In this document: piece after piece, positions 1-11,841 of the stretch
How the letters are laid out: every line of letters starts with the position of its first letter
Numbering within the stretch: position 1 is the first letter of the stretch
Notes under the pieces: model-generated
The model's input: the letters and a program-made list of their open reading frames with translations, nothing else
What the model was told of the DNA's origin: nothing
The model's database searches: none
Made by a program: the position numbers and the translations under genes
DNA from: Vicia villosa
Taxonomy: Eukaryota > Streptophyta > Magnoliopsida > Fabales > Fabaceae
Assembly (NCBI RefSeq): GCF_029867415.1
Contig: NW_026705570.1
Location: 434,001-498,000 of the forward strand
DNA length: 64,000 nt
Direction: 5' to 3'

Positions 1-958
1 TATATATATTTTTCTATTTCACTCAATAAAATACTGTAAAATTATTGAATTTATACGTTTAAATCAATTGGCAGTTCTTAAAGTATTTGTTTAATATAAG
101 AATTTTATTTTGTGATATCAGAAAAGATAAACTTCAAATATTTTTTTGGGCAGTTGTAAAATGATCTTGAATTCTCTATTAATTATTAAAATTTAATTAT
201 GTTACTAGAATATATTTACTTACCATCGTCTCATATTTATATTCGGGCATCAAGTTCAATATTTCACATAGAGTGGAGATAAAATTTAAAGTTAATTTAT
301 AAAATGATTTATCCATATTTGCATTATAGGCGCCTTCTTCTGTCTTTTAAAAATATATTTTTTAAAATATTAAAAAAAATAGATATTTTTTTATAAATTA
401 TCAAGTAACATAAAAATATATTATTAAAAATAAAAAATATAGAAAATTTAAATTATTTTAAAAGATGAATTTTAAAAATAATTTTTGTAGAAAACTATTC
501 AAAATAGCTTTAAATTTAAGTGATTTTTTTCAAATTTTAATATCTAAAAAAAATTATAGTAAAAATATGGAATAGCTAATATGACATTTAAAAAACTATT
601 TAAACTAATATTTAAACTAATATTTAAACTAATATTTCATAGTAAAAAGCTTTTTAAAAAAATTCACTGTAAATATTTTTAGAAAAAAATATGTTATACT
701 ATAAAAATTATATTTTTTAAATAATCGGAAACAAATAGAACCTATACAAAATGATCATTAATATTAATACCATTTTAATAAATAATAGTTTCCATTTTTC
801 CAATTTTATAAAAAAAGTCAAACAAAAAATATTTAATTTCATCAATTTTCTTCATATCTCATTGTTTTCCTCCTTTTTTTCGTGCTTTATTTTAAAATTC
901 ATAATGGCATAATTACTAGAGTTTTGTTTTCTATCACCCACCTTTAATAAAACCATAG
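1..958. other. AT-rich upstream region, no gene seen
   Basis: Very AT-rich DNA with many poly(A) and poly(T) runs and no credible coding frame. It holds a short tandem repeat of a 12-mer (TTTAAACTAATA) in three copies at 599-634. It lies directly upstream of the promoter of the AT-hook gene and may hold distal promoter elements, but I recognise none. Confidence 0.6.
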
Positions 959-966
959 TATAAAAA
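959..966 (+). promoter_or_regulatory. TATA box of the AT-hook gene
   Basis: TATAAAAA lies about 30 bp before the presumed start of a CT-rich 5'UTR that leads into an exon with good splice signals. This makes it the best core promoter candidate for the gene downstream. No transcript evidence is available. Confidence 0.5.
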
Positions 967-989
967 CACACCTCTACTTTGATCTAAAA

Positions 990-2081
990 TCGTTCTCCAT
1001 TTTTCAAATCACTAACAATTTTATTTTCTTCTTCTAGTTTTGTTGACAGTTCCTACCCTACTACCCTCAAATCAGTAAGTGATTCCTCTTATAATCATTC
1101 TTGTTTACTTTAAAATAACTTTAATTTTTATGTGTTTCAATATTCATATGATTTAATTAATTTAATCATCAATTATTCTATTGATAAATATGTATATCGA
1201 GTTGTTTTTTAATGATGAAATCAAAGATTTTTTATTTGTTATCTTGATAAAATTTTATTTTATTTTTTGAATTTTGTCTCCTCAGGTGTTTTATGGAAAG
1301 TTGCTGCTAAAGTTGCACACTAAAGTAAGAATTATACATATTTTATTACAATTTATCTTATCAGTTATACATCAGATGCATGATATATTTGTATATTTGT
1401 GCATTTTATAAATTTTGTATGTTAATAATATACTGTAATTCAGTTTTTCATAATATTTTCAGATAAGTGATTGCTTATACATAATTTTGCTCCATATTTT
1501 TTTTAGATTTTATTTAAATTCTAAATTAAATTTTTTATGTATAAATAAATTTTTTAAATTCAATGTTGAAAGTTACACCAATTTATAATATTATAGGATG
1601 AATGCAAATACAACAAAGACATAAGCCTGATTTTCTTGAATATAAATATTTACCATATTCTTAGATATCTTAATTACTTAAACCATGTTGAATAAATTAA
1701 TAGGTAAATAACTCTTCACCTAGATTATATATTTTGAATAAATTACATTGAATGGGATAATTTAATTACTACTTCTAAAAGATTTTTCTAAGGATCTTAT
1801 AATCTATTGTTAATAGTTATGATGAATTGAACTAATTCGATTAATCTTCCATTAATATTCATAGTTTATAGATTATATCAGGCTACTTATTATCTTGTGT
1901 TATTGGTTTTTAATTTTTGTTGTGATTATCTTAACCATATATAGTATATACATCTATTAAATTGTTAGAATATTATAAGTATTTCCTATTTCATAAATAT
2001 ATTTTATGAATATTATAAATAAATAATGAATGTAATTGTTCTGACATTTCATTTGATATTATTGTAGAAAGAAAAGTAGTC
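990..2081 (+). other. 5'UTR with two introns (predicted)
   Basis: A first noncoding exon of about 85 nt is inferred, ending at 1073 before the donor GTAAGTG. A second small exon (about 1286-1324) lies between a CT-rich acceptor (CTCCTCAG) and the donor GTAAGA. A third acceptor (ATTATTGTAG) lies about 12 nt before the ATG at 2082. The arrangement looks like a normal plant 5'UTR with introns, and it explains why a long AT-rich stretch without coding potential separates the TATA box from the first long reading frame. The boundaries are predictions from splice consensus only. Confidence 0.45.
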
Positions 2082-4381
2082 ATGATCAATTTATCAAAGG
2101 AAAATGATGACACAGATAATAGAAAAGATAAATCTGATGATAATTCAAAAAATAAGAAAGTTTCATATTCAAATGGTAGTAAGACCAATAAAAGGGGTCG
2201 ACCGAGAAAATATCCAGATCCAGGTGAAGAAGATTCAAGATGCATTATACTCGACGATTCTAAAATAAGGGAAAGAAATCCAAATCAACCTGCTAATATG
2301 ACTAAACATAAAGAAATAAATGTGCCAATAGTTTCTCCCATATTTCAGCCACAACATGAAAATCAAAGACATGAAAGGGATTTAATGTCAACGTTATACC
2401 CAGGGATGGAATTCACTGGGGTTATTGATGGAGTAATTCCTGGAGGACACTTGCTCACTATAAGAGTAGGAAATGATCATAGTTTTCAAGGTAAGGCTTT
2501 TTTTACCTCTCATATACTTGCCCAAGTTGAAGCAGATTCTAATGTGAATGTTCCTTGGATAAATCCCACTAATGTTAATCATACTCAAAAGAATCATAAT
2601 CAAAATTTGAATCAAGAGAAAGAGAGGGATCATCTCAAAAACACATGGAATCAAGAATCATGTAGAAGTTTTGACATTAGCAAAACTTCTCTTGAATTTG
2701 AAATAGATGATGAATTACATTCAGATTTCTCAGATATTGAGATGCCGTCTTCACTTGAACCTCATGTGCCTGATCCTTTACTAGTCACAAATAAATTTGC
2801 GCCTGTTGTGCTTAAACAAGTTAATCCATTAACTGGGGTGCCAATTGATCAAACAAAATCTCTTGATAAAGGAAAATGTATAGCTAAAGATTATAATGAT
2901 CCAAATCCAAAAGGTTATAGAATTGGCATAGATCCCTTTTTACCAAGGAAATTTCCATCTCCAGCCATCGGTATAAGTCCACCTTCTGATGGTGAAAGAA
3001 AAAGAAATTTCTCTGCTCAAACTTCAGTTGCTGACCAATATGCAAGACTCTCTCAGCCAGGTACATATTCATCAAATCTTGATTAAAATATTAAAATTAA
3101 ATTCCATGAACATTATGCAAGAGCTGATTAAATATGTGTACAGGTTCATCATCACTTAATCGAAACACAAGCCAACATGCGTTGTTCAAGAATATTGAAA
3201 AGGTTGGGCAATACCAACCAACTAGCAAAAGAAAAAGAAATGTCTCTACTGAAAGTTTAGACACTGGACAATATGCAAGACTCTTTCAGCAAGGTATATA
3301 TTCATCATCTCTTGATCAAAATATTAAATTAAAGTCCATGAACATTATGCAAGAGCTGACTAAACATGTGTACAGGTTCATCATCAATTAATCGAAACAC
3401 AGGCCAACATGCGTTGTTCAAGAATAATAAAAAGGTTGGGCAATGCCAATCAACTAGCATAAGAAAAAGAAATATCTCTACTGAAATTTTACATAGTGAA
3501 CAATATGCAAGACTCTTTCAGCCAGGTACATATTCATCATCTCTTGATCAAAATACTAAAATTAAAGTACATGAACATTATGCACAAGATGACTAAACAT
3601 GTGTACAGGTTCATCATCACTTAATCAAAACACAAGCCAACATGCATTGTTCAAGAATAATGAAAAGGTTGCGCAATGCCAACCAGCTAGCATGAGAAAA
3701 AGAAATGTTTCTACTAAAATTTTAGACACTGAACATTATGCAAGACTCTTTCAGCCTGGTACATATTCATCATATCTTTATCAAAATATTTAAATTAAAG
3801 TCCATGAATATTATACAAGATATGACTAAACATGTGTACAGGTTCATCATCTCTTAATCGAAACACAAGCCAAGATGCATTGTTCAAGAATAATGAAAAG
3901 GTTGGGCAATACCAACCAGCTAGCATAAGAAAAAGAAATGTCTCTACCGAAATTTTAGACACTGAACAATATGCAAGACTCTTTCAGCCTGGTACATATT
4001 CATCATCTCTTGATCAAAATATTAAAATTAAAGTCCATGAGCATTATGTAAGAGCTGACTAAACATGTGTACAGGTTCATCATCACATTATCGAAACACA
4101 AGTCAACATGCGTTGCCCAAGAATAATGAAAAGGTTTTTCAATGCCAACCAGATAGCAATGGAAAAAGAAATGTCTCTAATGAAATTTTAGTATCTGAAC
4201 AATATGCAAGACTCTCTCAGCCAGGTACATATTTATCATCTCTTGATCAAAATATTAAAATTAAAGTCCATGAACATTATACGAGAGAAGACTAAATATT
4301 TGTACAGGTTCATCATCACTTAATCGAAACATAAGCCAACATGCATTCCTCCTGAACAATGAAAAGGTTGTACAATGCTAG
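2082..4381 (+). CDS. AT-hook DNA-binding protein with a 50-aa exon-encoded repeat (first copy, truncated)
   Basis: The first coding exon (2082-3060) encodes about 326 residues. A canonical AT-hook core, RGRPRKYP, is at residues 38-45 and should bind the minor groove of AT-rich DNA, so the product is probably nuclear. Residues about 107-150 (PGMEFTGVIDG ... GHLLTIRVG) resemble the conserved segment of plant AT-hook proteins of the METABOLIC NETWORK MODULATOR 1 type; that is recalled similarity, not a search result. Five further exons follow, each 150 nt with phase-1 borders: 3144-3293, 3376-3525, 3609-3758, 3842-3991 and 4075-4224. Exon 7 begins at 4308 and carries an in-frame TAG at 4379-4381, so the predicted product is about 600 aa. 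The second copy of the gene has a CAG codon at this place, so the stop is a derived truncation. Each exon read as an unspliced ORF ends a few codons into its intron, so splicing is needed for a long product. Confidence 0.6.
3061..4307 (+). repeat. Tandem array of exon-plus-intron units, period 233 bp
   Basis: The unit is a 150-nt exon followed by an 82-83-nt intron. Every intron begins GTACAT or GTATAT and ends TGTACAG, and a branch-point-like CTGAC/CTAAAC lies about 15 nt before the AG. Unit starts (exon first base) are 3144, 3376, 3609, 3842 and 4075, and a derived sixth unit starts at 4308. Because the exon is a multiple of three and both borders are phase 1, any number of units can be spliced in frame. 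The end of the first coding exon (residues about 290-326) is homologous to the same 50-aa repeat. Confidence 0.85.
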
Positions 4382-5018
4382 CTAGCTTCTTCGAATCTAA
4401 CTGATATGGTGAATTCTATTTTGGGAACAAGTCATCAAAAGCGATTAATGAGACAATATTGCATGCATATTATTATTAATATATTGAATTATTATATTTC
4501 TTAAAAGTTTCAACGTAGTTCAAATTTCTTAAATGTTGTAATTAATTTAAAGTTTCAGGTGAAAAATGTTCTAGCATTGAGCAACAAGGAGAAAAAAAAT
4601 TTATTGACTTGGAGGAAGAAAATGATGATGAAGATGATGATAGAACAAATTCTACATCTGAACTTTTTTAAGTAGCTAGGCATATGCAGGTAATATAGTT
4701 TCTAACTCAATTAATTTTAATATGTCCTATGAAAGTAAAATTGAGAGTTGTAAGGCAAGAAATAAAGTAAGTACATATTTGAATCACTTGTTGTGTATGT
4801 TTGAGAGATTCTAGGATCTAATTGTTCTAAAATCTATTTTATAAAAAAAAATGTTACTTTATTTTACATGTAATGATATATATGGTTTTTTGCAGGATGA
4901 TAGCTGATTTGAAGATGAATTGATCAATCAAGTTACTAAATGCTCCAAAAAATTTATATCAAACTATAGTGCACAATTGATAAAGTTGGATGATATTGGC
5001 ATTTTAGATGATTTTTAA
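4382..5018 (+). pseudogene. Former C-terminal exons of the AT-hook gene
   Basis: Beyond the TAG, exon 7 continues to 4460, where the donor has become GC; the second copy has GT. Exon 8 (4559-4689) encodes an acidic Asp/Glu-rich stretch and carries a TAA. Exon 9 (4896-5018) carries a TGA and then reads to a natural stop at 5016-5018. The second copy has sense codons at the exon 7 and exon 9 stops and reads through the exon 8 site in that local frame. The ancestral gene therefore extended to 5018 and this end has decayed. In this copy the exon phases still join correctly. Confidence 0.6.
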
Positions 5019-5866
5019 GTTTTGGTTGAATTTTTATATTGATAGCTTTAGACTTTGTTTCTTATTAAACAAATTTGGATGTTTTTCTTAGTTTATTTAA
5101 AAATGATGAATTGAATTTGTTTAAATTTAATAATGTTGGAGCCTGATTAAATTATTATGTGTGGCAATCTATAAAGTAAGATGGTACATATTCCTTGTTT
5201 ATGGAAAAGAAAAGGAAAATGTCAGGATGAATTAAAAATGGTAAGTTTTTTTTTTTTTACTTATTTTGAAAGAATGTTTCTTTTTTGTCAAAAGAAAAAG
5301 ACTATACTTTTTTTAAAGTTAAATCTTTTTTTTTCCTTGTAGTTTCTTTATTTTATATTTTATAAAAAAAGTTAAATAAAAATAAATATACATTTTATTT
5401 GTAAGAAAGAGATAATAAATGCATATTTGCCCATTTACGTCATCTCATTTTATTACACAATCACAAAACTTTAGTCTTTTATAATGTCTTTAGCAAAACC
5501 AACAGTGAAAGACACTAAGTAGGGTAACTTTTACATATAATATTTACTATTGGTCTTCATGAACGTTCTCATACATACTCATGTTTGTGAAGTATTTCAC
5601 TATAAAAAAAATCTTGCTAACGAGTGCTCCGGAGACATTTTTTAAGGATTCCCAGATAACAAAAAATATTTTTTAAAAAAAAATTGACTATTTCAAATTT
5701 CAATGCATTAAATAAACATATTTTCAATTTTTTTACTATTTTAAAATTTTAATGAGTGTCATTGAAACACTCGTTAGCATTTTCCTAAAAATAATACATA
5801 TCTCTTTTTATCTCAAAACGTTCACAATTTTACAAATCATCCTTAATTTTATTTTCATCTTCTATT
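5019..5866 (+). other. 3' flank of the AT-hook gene, part of a segmental duplication
   Basis: Noncoding AT-rich DNA. It aligns with 42954-44165 downstream of the second gene copy, apart from insertions in that copy. No separate gene is visible. It holds a MITE-like inverted repeat (next entry). Confidence 0.6.
5613..5783. mobile_element. MITE-like element with terminal inverted repeats
   Basis: The ends carry inverted copies of GCTAACGAGTG (CTTGCTAACGAGTG on the left, CACTCGTTAGC on the right) about 150 bp apart, with no coding capacity. The same element lies at the equivalent place in the second copy (43921-44091), so it predates the duplication. The superfamily is not assigned. Confidence 0.5.
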
Positions 5867-5896
5867 TTTTTGAAAGTTCTTTTCTTTTCTTTTTTT

Positions 5897-6094
5897 GTAA
5901 GCAAGTTATATTGATGGGAACAAAAGTTCACTAAACAAGATTACAAAAGACGAGGCGAAAACCTCGAGGAAGAAATTACCCACCAATTGAAACCTAACTT
6001 TAGTAAAACAAAGGATTTTTGTAAGCAAGTTATATTGATGGGAACAAAAGTTCACTAAACAAGATTATAAAAGACGAGGCGAAAACCTTTTGGG
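5897..6094 (-). repeat. Tandem duplication of the LINE 3' end, period 124 bp
   Basis: The segment starting GTAAGCAAGTTATATTGATG occurs at 5897 and again at 6021, followed in both by a nearly identical stretch ending GACGAGGCGAAAACC. The LINE 3'UTR end is therefore present twice, with the outer copy next to the tail. It may have arisen during target-primed reverse transcription by template jumping. Confidence 0.75.
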
Positions 6095-8854
6095 ACCAAA
6101 GGGATCCCCAAGTCATTCCACACCCACACCTCACCGATCCAAGCTCCCATACAAGCAATGGAAACATCCTGTAAATAAGAAATAGCAAATAAAGACGGAA
6201 ATAACATCTTTATAATGCCCTCCTCCAACCAAAAAGAGTGCCAAAAAGAAGTAGAAAAACCGTCACCAATACGAAAAGAAACATTATTAACAAAAAAGCC
6301 TCCGGTCATCCTTTGCTCCAAAGACAAAATATCCGACCACCAAACCGATTTTGAACTATAATTATCAAGCTTACCTCCTTCAATAACCATCCTAAGCTTA
6401 ATATACCCATATCGAGCTTTAAGCATCCGATACACAATGGAGTTTGAGTCCTCTAAAATTCTCCACTTCCACTTAGAAAGAAGAGACAAATTAAATTCTT
6501 CTAATCTCTTTATACCTAACCCACCTTTATCCATCGGAACGCAAACATCATCCTAACTTACTCAATGAACACTTTTCTTATTCTCCGACCCCCGCCCCAA
6601 AGGAAATTGCTTTGAATTTTGTAAATCTCCCAAATAACCTTTTTAGGAGCCAAGTAGAAAGAAAAAGTGAATATAGGTAACTACCTAACACCGATTTCAA
6701 AAGAGTAATTCTTCCTCCAAAACTAAGCCACCTCCATTTTCAAGTACTCAAACGCTTCCTTATGTTATCCACCAAAGGGCTCCAAAACTTTATCCTTCTA
6801 GGATTATAACCAATACAGATACCAAGAAAACAAAACTCATTTTCCTCCCTTTTGCAAGAGAGAAAGGAAGTAGCTACATTCAAGAAACGAGAGTTAATGT
6901 TTATGCCAATAAGCTTGCTCTTGTTGTAATTTATACCGAGATCGAACACAATCTCGAAACCTCTCAACACCGCTTTAATAGCCCATAAGGACTACTGTTA
7001 ACAAGAACCGACATTTTGCTAGAGAAAATTAAAACTTCCATCCATCTCATACAAATCTCCCCAAAACCCATCCTTTTCATCATAAATTCAAGAAAATTCC
7101 AACTCGCCTTATCGTATGCCTTTTCAAAATCCACTTTAAAAAGAAGGCAACCCCGCCCCTCCTTCGTAGAATAATCTGACAATTCATTCGCAACTAGCAC
7201 CCCATTAAGAAATTGACGACCCGGAACAAAGGCACTTTGACTAGAAGAAATAATGGAATGCAAGACCCTTTTAATCCTTCCGGCCAATAACTTAGAAATA
7301 ACTTTATAAATACAACCTACCAAGCAAATAGGTCTATAGTCGTCCAACCCCAATGGATTAGAAGACTTAGGAATCAAAGATAAAAAAGAAGAAGTGATAG
7401 ACTTCGAAATCGCTCCACCCAAATATAACTCCTTAAAACAAGCCATAAAATCCTCCTTTAATAAAAACCAACATTTCTTCACAAAAAGATGGGAGAAACC
7501 ATCTGGCCCCGGAATTTTCGAACCATCACAATTCCACACCTCCTCCTTTATTTCCTCCTCGGAGAAAGGAGACTCAATAGAAGCGCTTTCCTCCATGCTC
7601 AAAGAATTATACATCACATTCCCTAGAACCGGACTACTAAATTCCTTGAACTTACTATTAAAGTGATGCCTCACTTCTTCCTTTACCTCCTCCACTTTAT
7701 CAATAATACCACTACTTGTGGTAATGGAAAAAATATGATTCATTCTCCTCCTTTATTTCATAACTCTATGGAAGTATTTACTATTGGAATCCCCAACATT
7801 AAGCCACTTTAATATAGATTTCCGAATAAGCATATTCTCCTTGATTTTAAAATTCAACCAAAATCTACTACTAGCCTTTCTTTTGATAAGTTTAATCTCT
7901 TCACCCAAATCGTCACAATCATCTGCCTCATTCAACTCTCTAGCCCCTTCCTCCACTTCCAAATCATACTTACCAAACACCATTTTGTTCCACCATTTAA
8001 GCCTATCCTTAATGATTCGAAATTTCTCTTTTAAGACGAAATCCCCTCTACCACGAACTATTATTGCCTTCTATTCCATCTCCACAAAATGCAATAACTC
8101 CTTATTATTAAACCATTCATTATTGAACTTGAATGGTTTAGGACCCCAATCCTCCTTATCAACTACCACCCATACTCGGCAATGATCTGACACATCTCTT
8201 TGCCCAATAAATTGCCCCATCACTCCCCACGAGGAAATGATATTCCCATCAATAAGAAAACGATCCGACCTACTCTTCGTTTTTCCAGCACCACTAAACC
8301 AACTATATTTTTTCCTTTGCACGGAACATCAATCAAACAACACTTATCAATAAAATTGGAAAACTCCCTCCATTACATTTTATCGACCAACAAAGAAATA
8401 CTGACTCTTTCACTTCTATTCTTAATAGCATTGAAGTCACCTCCAATTAACCAATCCCCATCGTTAAGTTTTAGTTTCAACTCCACCAATTCCTTCCACA
8501 TAGAACGCTTAAAAGAAATGGAACAAGCCGCATAAACATTAACAAAATAATAGAATTTATTCTTCCAACTAACCTTAATTCCCAAGAAGCCCGGACCACG
8601 AAAGCTAAAAACAACCGATAAAGAACTAGATTTCCACAAAATGAGAATACCTCCTGACATACCATCCGATTCCAAGTAAGAGAAATCAACATCCGAGTTT
8701 CCCCAAAAGCTCCTAGCCACCACATCCGTGACAATGTTCAATTAGGTTTCTTGAAGAACAAACAAATCCGCTTTACCTCTTTGAATAATACTACTAATAC
8801 GTTTCCTCTTGATCCTACTCCCCCTTCCCTAATATTTAAAGACCTAATAATCAT
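6055..8854 (-). pseudogene. LINE ORF2: APE-like endonuclease and reverse transcriptase (broken)
   Basis: Reading from ATG 8854 down, the N-terminal part is an APE/exonuclease-III-like endonuclease, recognisable by GGDFNAIKN (about 8420) and SDHCRVWV (about 8180). The reverse transcriptase follows, with KIPGPDGF, the DDYRPICLV motif near 7330, SAFVPGRQFLNG near 7220 and the KVDFEKAYD active-site block near 7120. Directly after VLVNSSP at about 6985 the frame jumps to AIKAVLRGFEIV. In related plant LINEs some 80 residues including the catalytic [FY]ADD box lie between these blocks, so that part is deleted. Several stops and frameshifts occur elsewhere (for example near 8730 and 7745). The element cannot mobilise itself. 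Confidence 0.8.
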
Positions 8855-8963
8855 TGCAAAGGTGTGTTGATCGCCTTCCATCCTAAAGATCAACTCGTTT
8901 CGTTACCTTTTAAAACCTCAAAACTGTCTTGAGTGCTCCTTTTGGAGTCAACCGGAACCACCC

Positions 8964-11107
8964 CTAGATTAGAAATAGCCCTCCAAAGTTTATCCCCCGA
9001 TTCAAGACCGAAGTTACAAATAATCCTTTGTTACACCTCACTATGTCCGAGTCAACCGCACTAACAGCACAACACTTCTCGGCACCCCCAATAGAAGATA
9101 CGGCATCATATGTATTAAAGGCAGCAATGACTGCTACAATACCGCCCTTTGCCGGGACTGCAGTGTTCAAATTCCTTACTGCTGATTGCCTTCGAATACC
9201 TTCCTTATCGACACAATAATCCATTCTCCTTCTGCCCTTCTCCATCCATAACCTCTTCTTTCCAACCCTAGATTTTAGAAGCTTCAAAGGTGCAACCAAC
9301 TGAGAAACATTCCTTCTCCGCCTAGGCTTAGTATTAGAACTATCTCCACCTACGACAGCATGTCTTCCCATAGATACCAACCCATTCGCATATTGAACAA
9401 CATCGTCGCCCACCCCCTGCTGGCCGAAACAAACTCATTCAAATCCATAACAGAATCAGGCACACGAGTTCCTTCTGAAACAACTTCTGAACAATTGCGA
9501 GGCTAAGAGATTGGCAGAACCTCCCTCGATACCATGCCCACCTTAGCCATCTCAATAGCATCATCAAAAGCACCCCTATACTCCCCTTTGTCAACAGCAT
9601 GCTCCAACCCTTCTAATTCTAACACTCTATTCCCACTGCAAATAGGCTCAAGGATAGGAAAAACATCTGAAAACTTTCCCTAAACATTTTCGATCATATT
9701 ATCAAAAACAACATTAACAATGTCTACTGCTGCAGGAGAATGGATTTGAGAAACATCCTTCACAGCCCCAACCTTGTTACCTTCCGAAACAGACGGACCA
9801 TTCGTTCCTAAATACTTTCCAAGATATAACGCCTTTGTGCTCTCAGCCTTCCTCCTATTACCAATTCCCACTTCGGAATCATAATATTGTTCTATGCTAT
9901 CCGACGAAAAAGCTGACTCACTCCCTAATTCGTCGTCTAACAATGCATCTGAGCAACCATCCTCCGATTCAGAAGAAACCACAGACTTTAAAGTTTTGGA
10001 TGATGAAGGGCCTAAACGATAAGCACCAAAATTATCCTCCCTATGAATAAGAGGGAACACCTTATCATCAATGATAGCCTGATAAACATCCGGGACAACA
10101 AAAGAAGTTGACACTTTCACCAAAATTCTCGCCACGTCCAGAAAATCTCCTTTTGACGTGTGTTTGTCTATACACACAAAGGACCCCAAAGAATCAGTCA
10201 GCCCCACAAAGAAGTCAGAGGACCAAGCATGCACCGATAATCCGTAGATATGCAACCACACCACCCTACTATCGTCTACCATAGTATCTTCCCATTTCTT
10301 AATTTCGGAGAATCAAGTCTTCCACCATGTTTCACCTTCTCCAATAAGATCTTCAATATAACCCTCCTCCATCTCCTCAAGCAAGCAAAGATTTCCTCCC
10401 ATGGGGGTGACTTTAATCGTAAAGAAACCTTCCATCTCAAAGTGGGTCTATATTTTATACGTCGAACCCGACATTATAACCTTCCTTATATAAGCTTTAC
10501 TAAGCCTCAATATATCTTCAACCTTAGAATTGAAACAAATAGACCTAACGTTCTCCTCCATATTTGATCTCACCTGACCCTTTTCCTTATGAAAAAACTC
10601 CGCAAAACTCCCATTATCCCTCCTTGTCACCTCCCTTCCCACGTTTTGATTGACAAACACTTCAGCTTTCTCTTTACCCTTGAAATCTCCATCCCGTTTT
10701 CTCTCAATCAAAAAATTATTCCTCTGATACCACGGTATATTAGCATGGATCTTCTTACCTACAATGATGACGTTATCCAATCGCACCGTCAACATTCTCT
10801 CATCACTCACTTCTACGAATCTAGCGAATCCAAATCTCTTGCCAATGTTGTTCCTCCTTGCAGCAATTGTGACCTCTACCACCTAGCCTATACATCCAAA
10901 CATGTCAAACAAATCCTTAGACTTTATGTATTCAGGGAATTCAGAAAAGTATATAGAAGTCACAACACCCTCCTTCATCTCCTTAAGGTTAAAATTCCTC
11001 CCACCAAACGGGAACGTGTCCTATCGTGGTTTCCAGCTATTGAAAGCTCTTCTACTCCGAACCTTTGTACACCCTCCTCCCCTAGAAACATTCTGTGAAT
11101 CTCTCAT
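8964..11107 (-). pseudogene. LINE ORF1: RRM-containing RNA-binding protein (broken)
   Basis: From ATG 11107 the reading frame gives an RNA-recognition motif, with an RNP2-like SIYFSEFP and the RNP1 GKRFGFARFV, interrupted by stops (one near 11025 and one just before VVEVTIAARR). Further down, residues encoded near 10280-10000 (VVWLHIYGLSVHAW and following) resemble the DUF4283-type region common in plant LINE ORF1 proteins. The C-terminal part (9413-8964) is basic. The product would be the nucleic-acid-binding chaperone of the LINE particle. Confidence 0.65.
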
Positions 11108-11841
11108 GGATAGAATCGAAAAGCAAAACCAGCCCTAGAAGTACTCTCCAACCTCTTCCAACGACAACAGAAGAAAAATCCAGAGAAGAAAACTAGAACC
11201 AACTACGACCGTGCAAGAACGAGAACAAAACCAGCGAATCCTGTAAATCCCTAAATCGGTATCTAACCACACCTCCTCAACAAGGCCCCTGAGTCCTAAA
11301 GCCAGGAATTTAAACCAAAATTGAGAAGATGGAAGTTACCTTTCTAGGAACCTATACAAGATCCACAATTTTGCAAAGAGTTTGTTGATTCATTCCGTGG
11401 GTTCACTGCGTTCTTCAGATTCGTCAGTTCTTCCCTAATAATCCGAATGAGATGAGAAGGGAAAAACTTCCACTACAACTCTAACCATCATAAATGTTAA
11501 GAATGAATTGATGAAATAGAATATGTTTTTCATATTCATTAACTCAACACCGAAAATATTGAATAGGTCTCTTCCTACCCAACCATTATTTCACTAGGAG
11601 TATTTTCTTAGCAATTTGATGATAATTGATAATTTATCATAAATAAACAGACAAGGACTCCAATAAACCTTAAACTAACCCTCTCTTTCCGCAATTATTG
11701 ACTCTCTTTCCAATTTGTTATTTACTTTCTAACAGGAATGGAGGAAATGGAATTGATGGGAGAAGCAAATGTGTCTCGCCGGAGCAGAGCGGAGGGGAAG
11801 AAAAGTTGAATCAACTATGCCTCGTTCCTAATATTTTAGCA
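11108..11841 (-). other. LINE 5'UTR
   Basis: This lies between the ORF1 start codon and the 5' target-site duplication. No reading frame of note is present on the minus strand. It is presumed to hold the internal promoter, but no motif is identified. Confidence 0.5.

Larger units (their letters stand above)
5886..11841 (-). mobile_element. L1-type LINE, near full length but defective
   Basis: A non-LTR retrotransposon on the minus strand. Its T-rich left end (from 5886) is the poly(A) tail read backwards. It is flanked by an imperfect 19-bp target duplication, 5867-5885 and 11842-11860 (TTTTTGACAGGTCTTTTCT on the right; 17 of 19 match). The homologous segment of the second gene copy, around 44175-44195, runs straight through with a single copy of that sequence, so the empty site is visible. 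Inside are an ORF1 with an RNA-recognition motif and an ORF2 with endonuclease and reverse transcriptase, both broken. Confidence 0.9.

Noticed and set aside
7394..11098. Plus-strand open frames of 60-169 codons
   Set aside because: Shadows of the minus-strand LINE genes, with no domain of their own.
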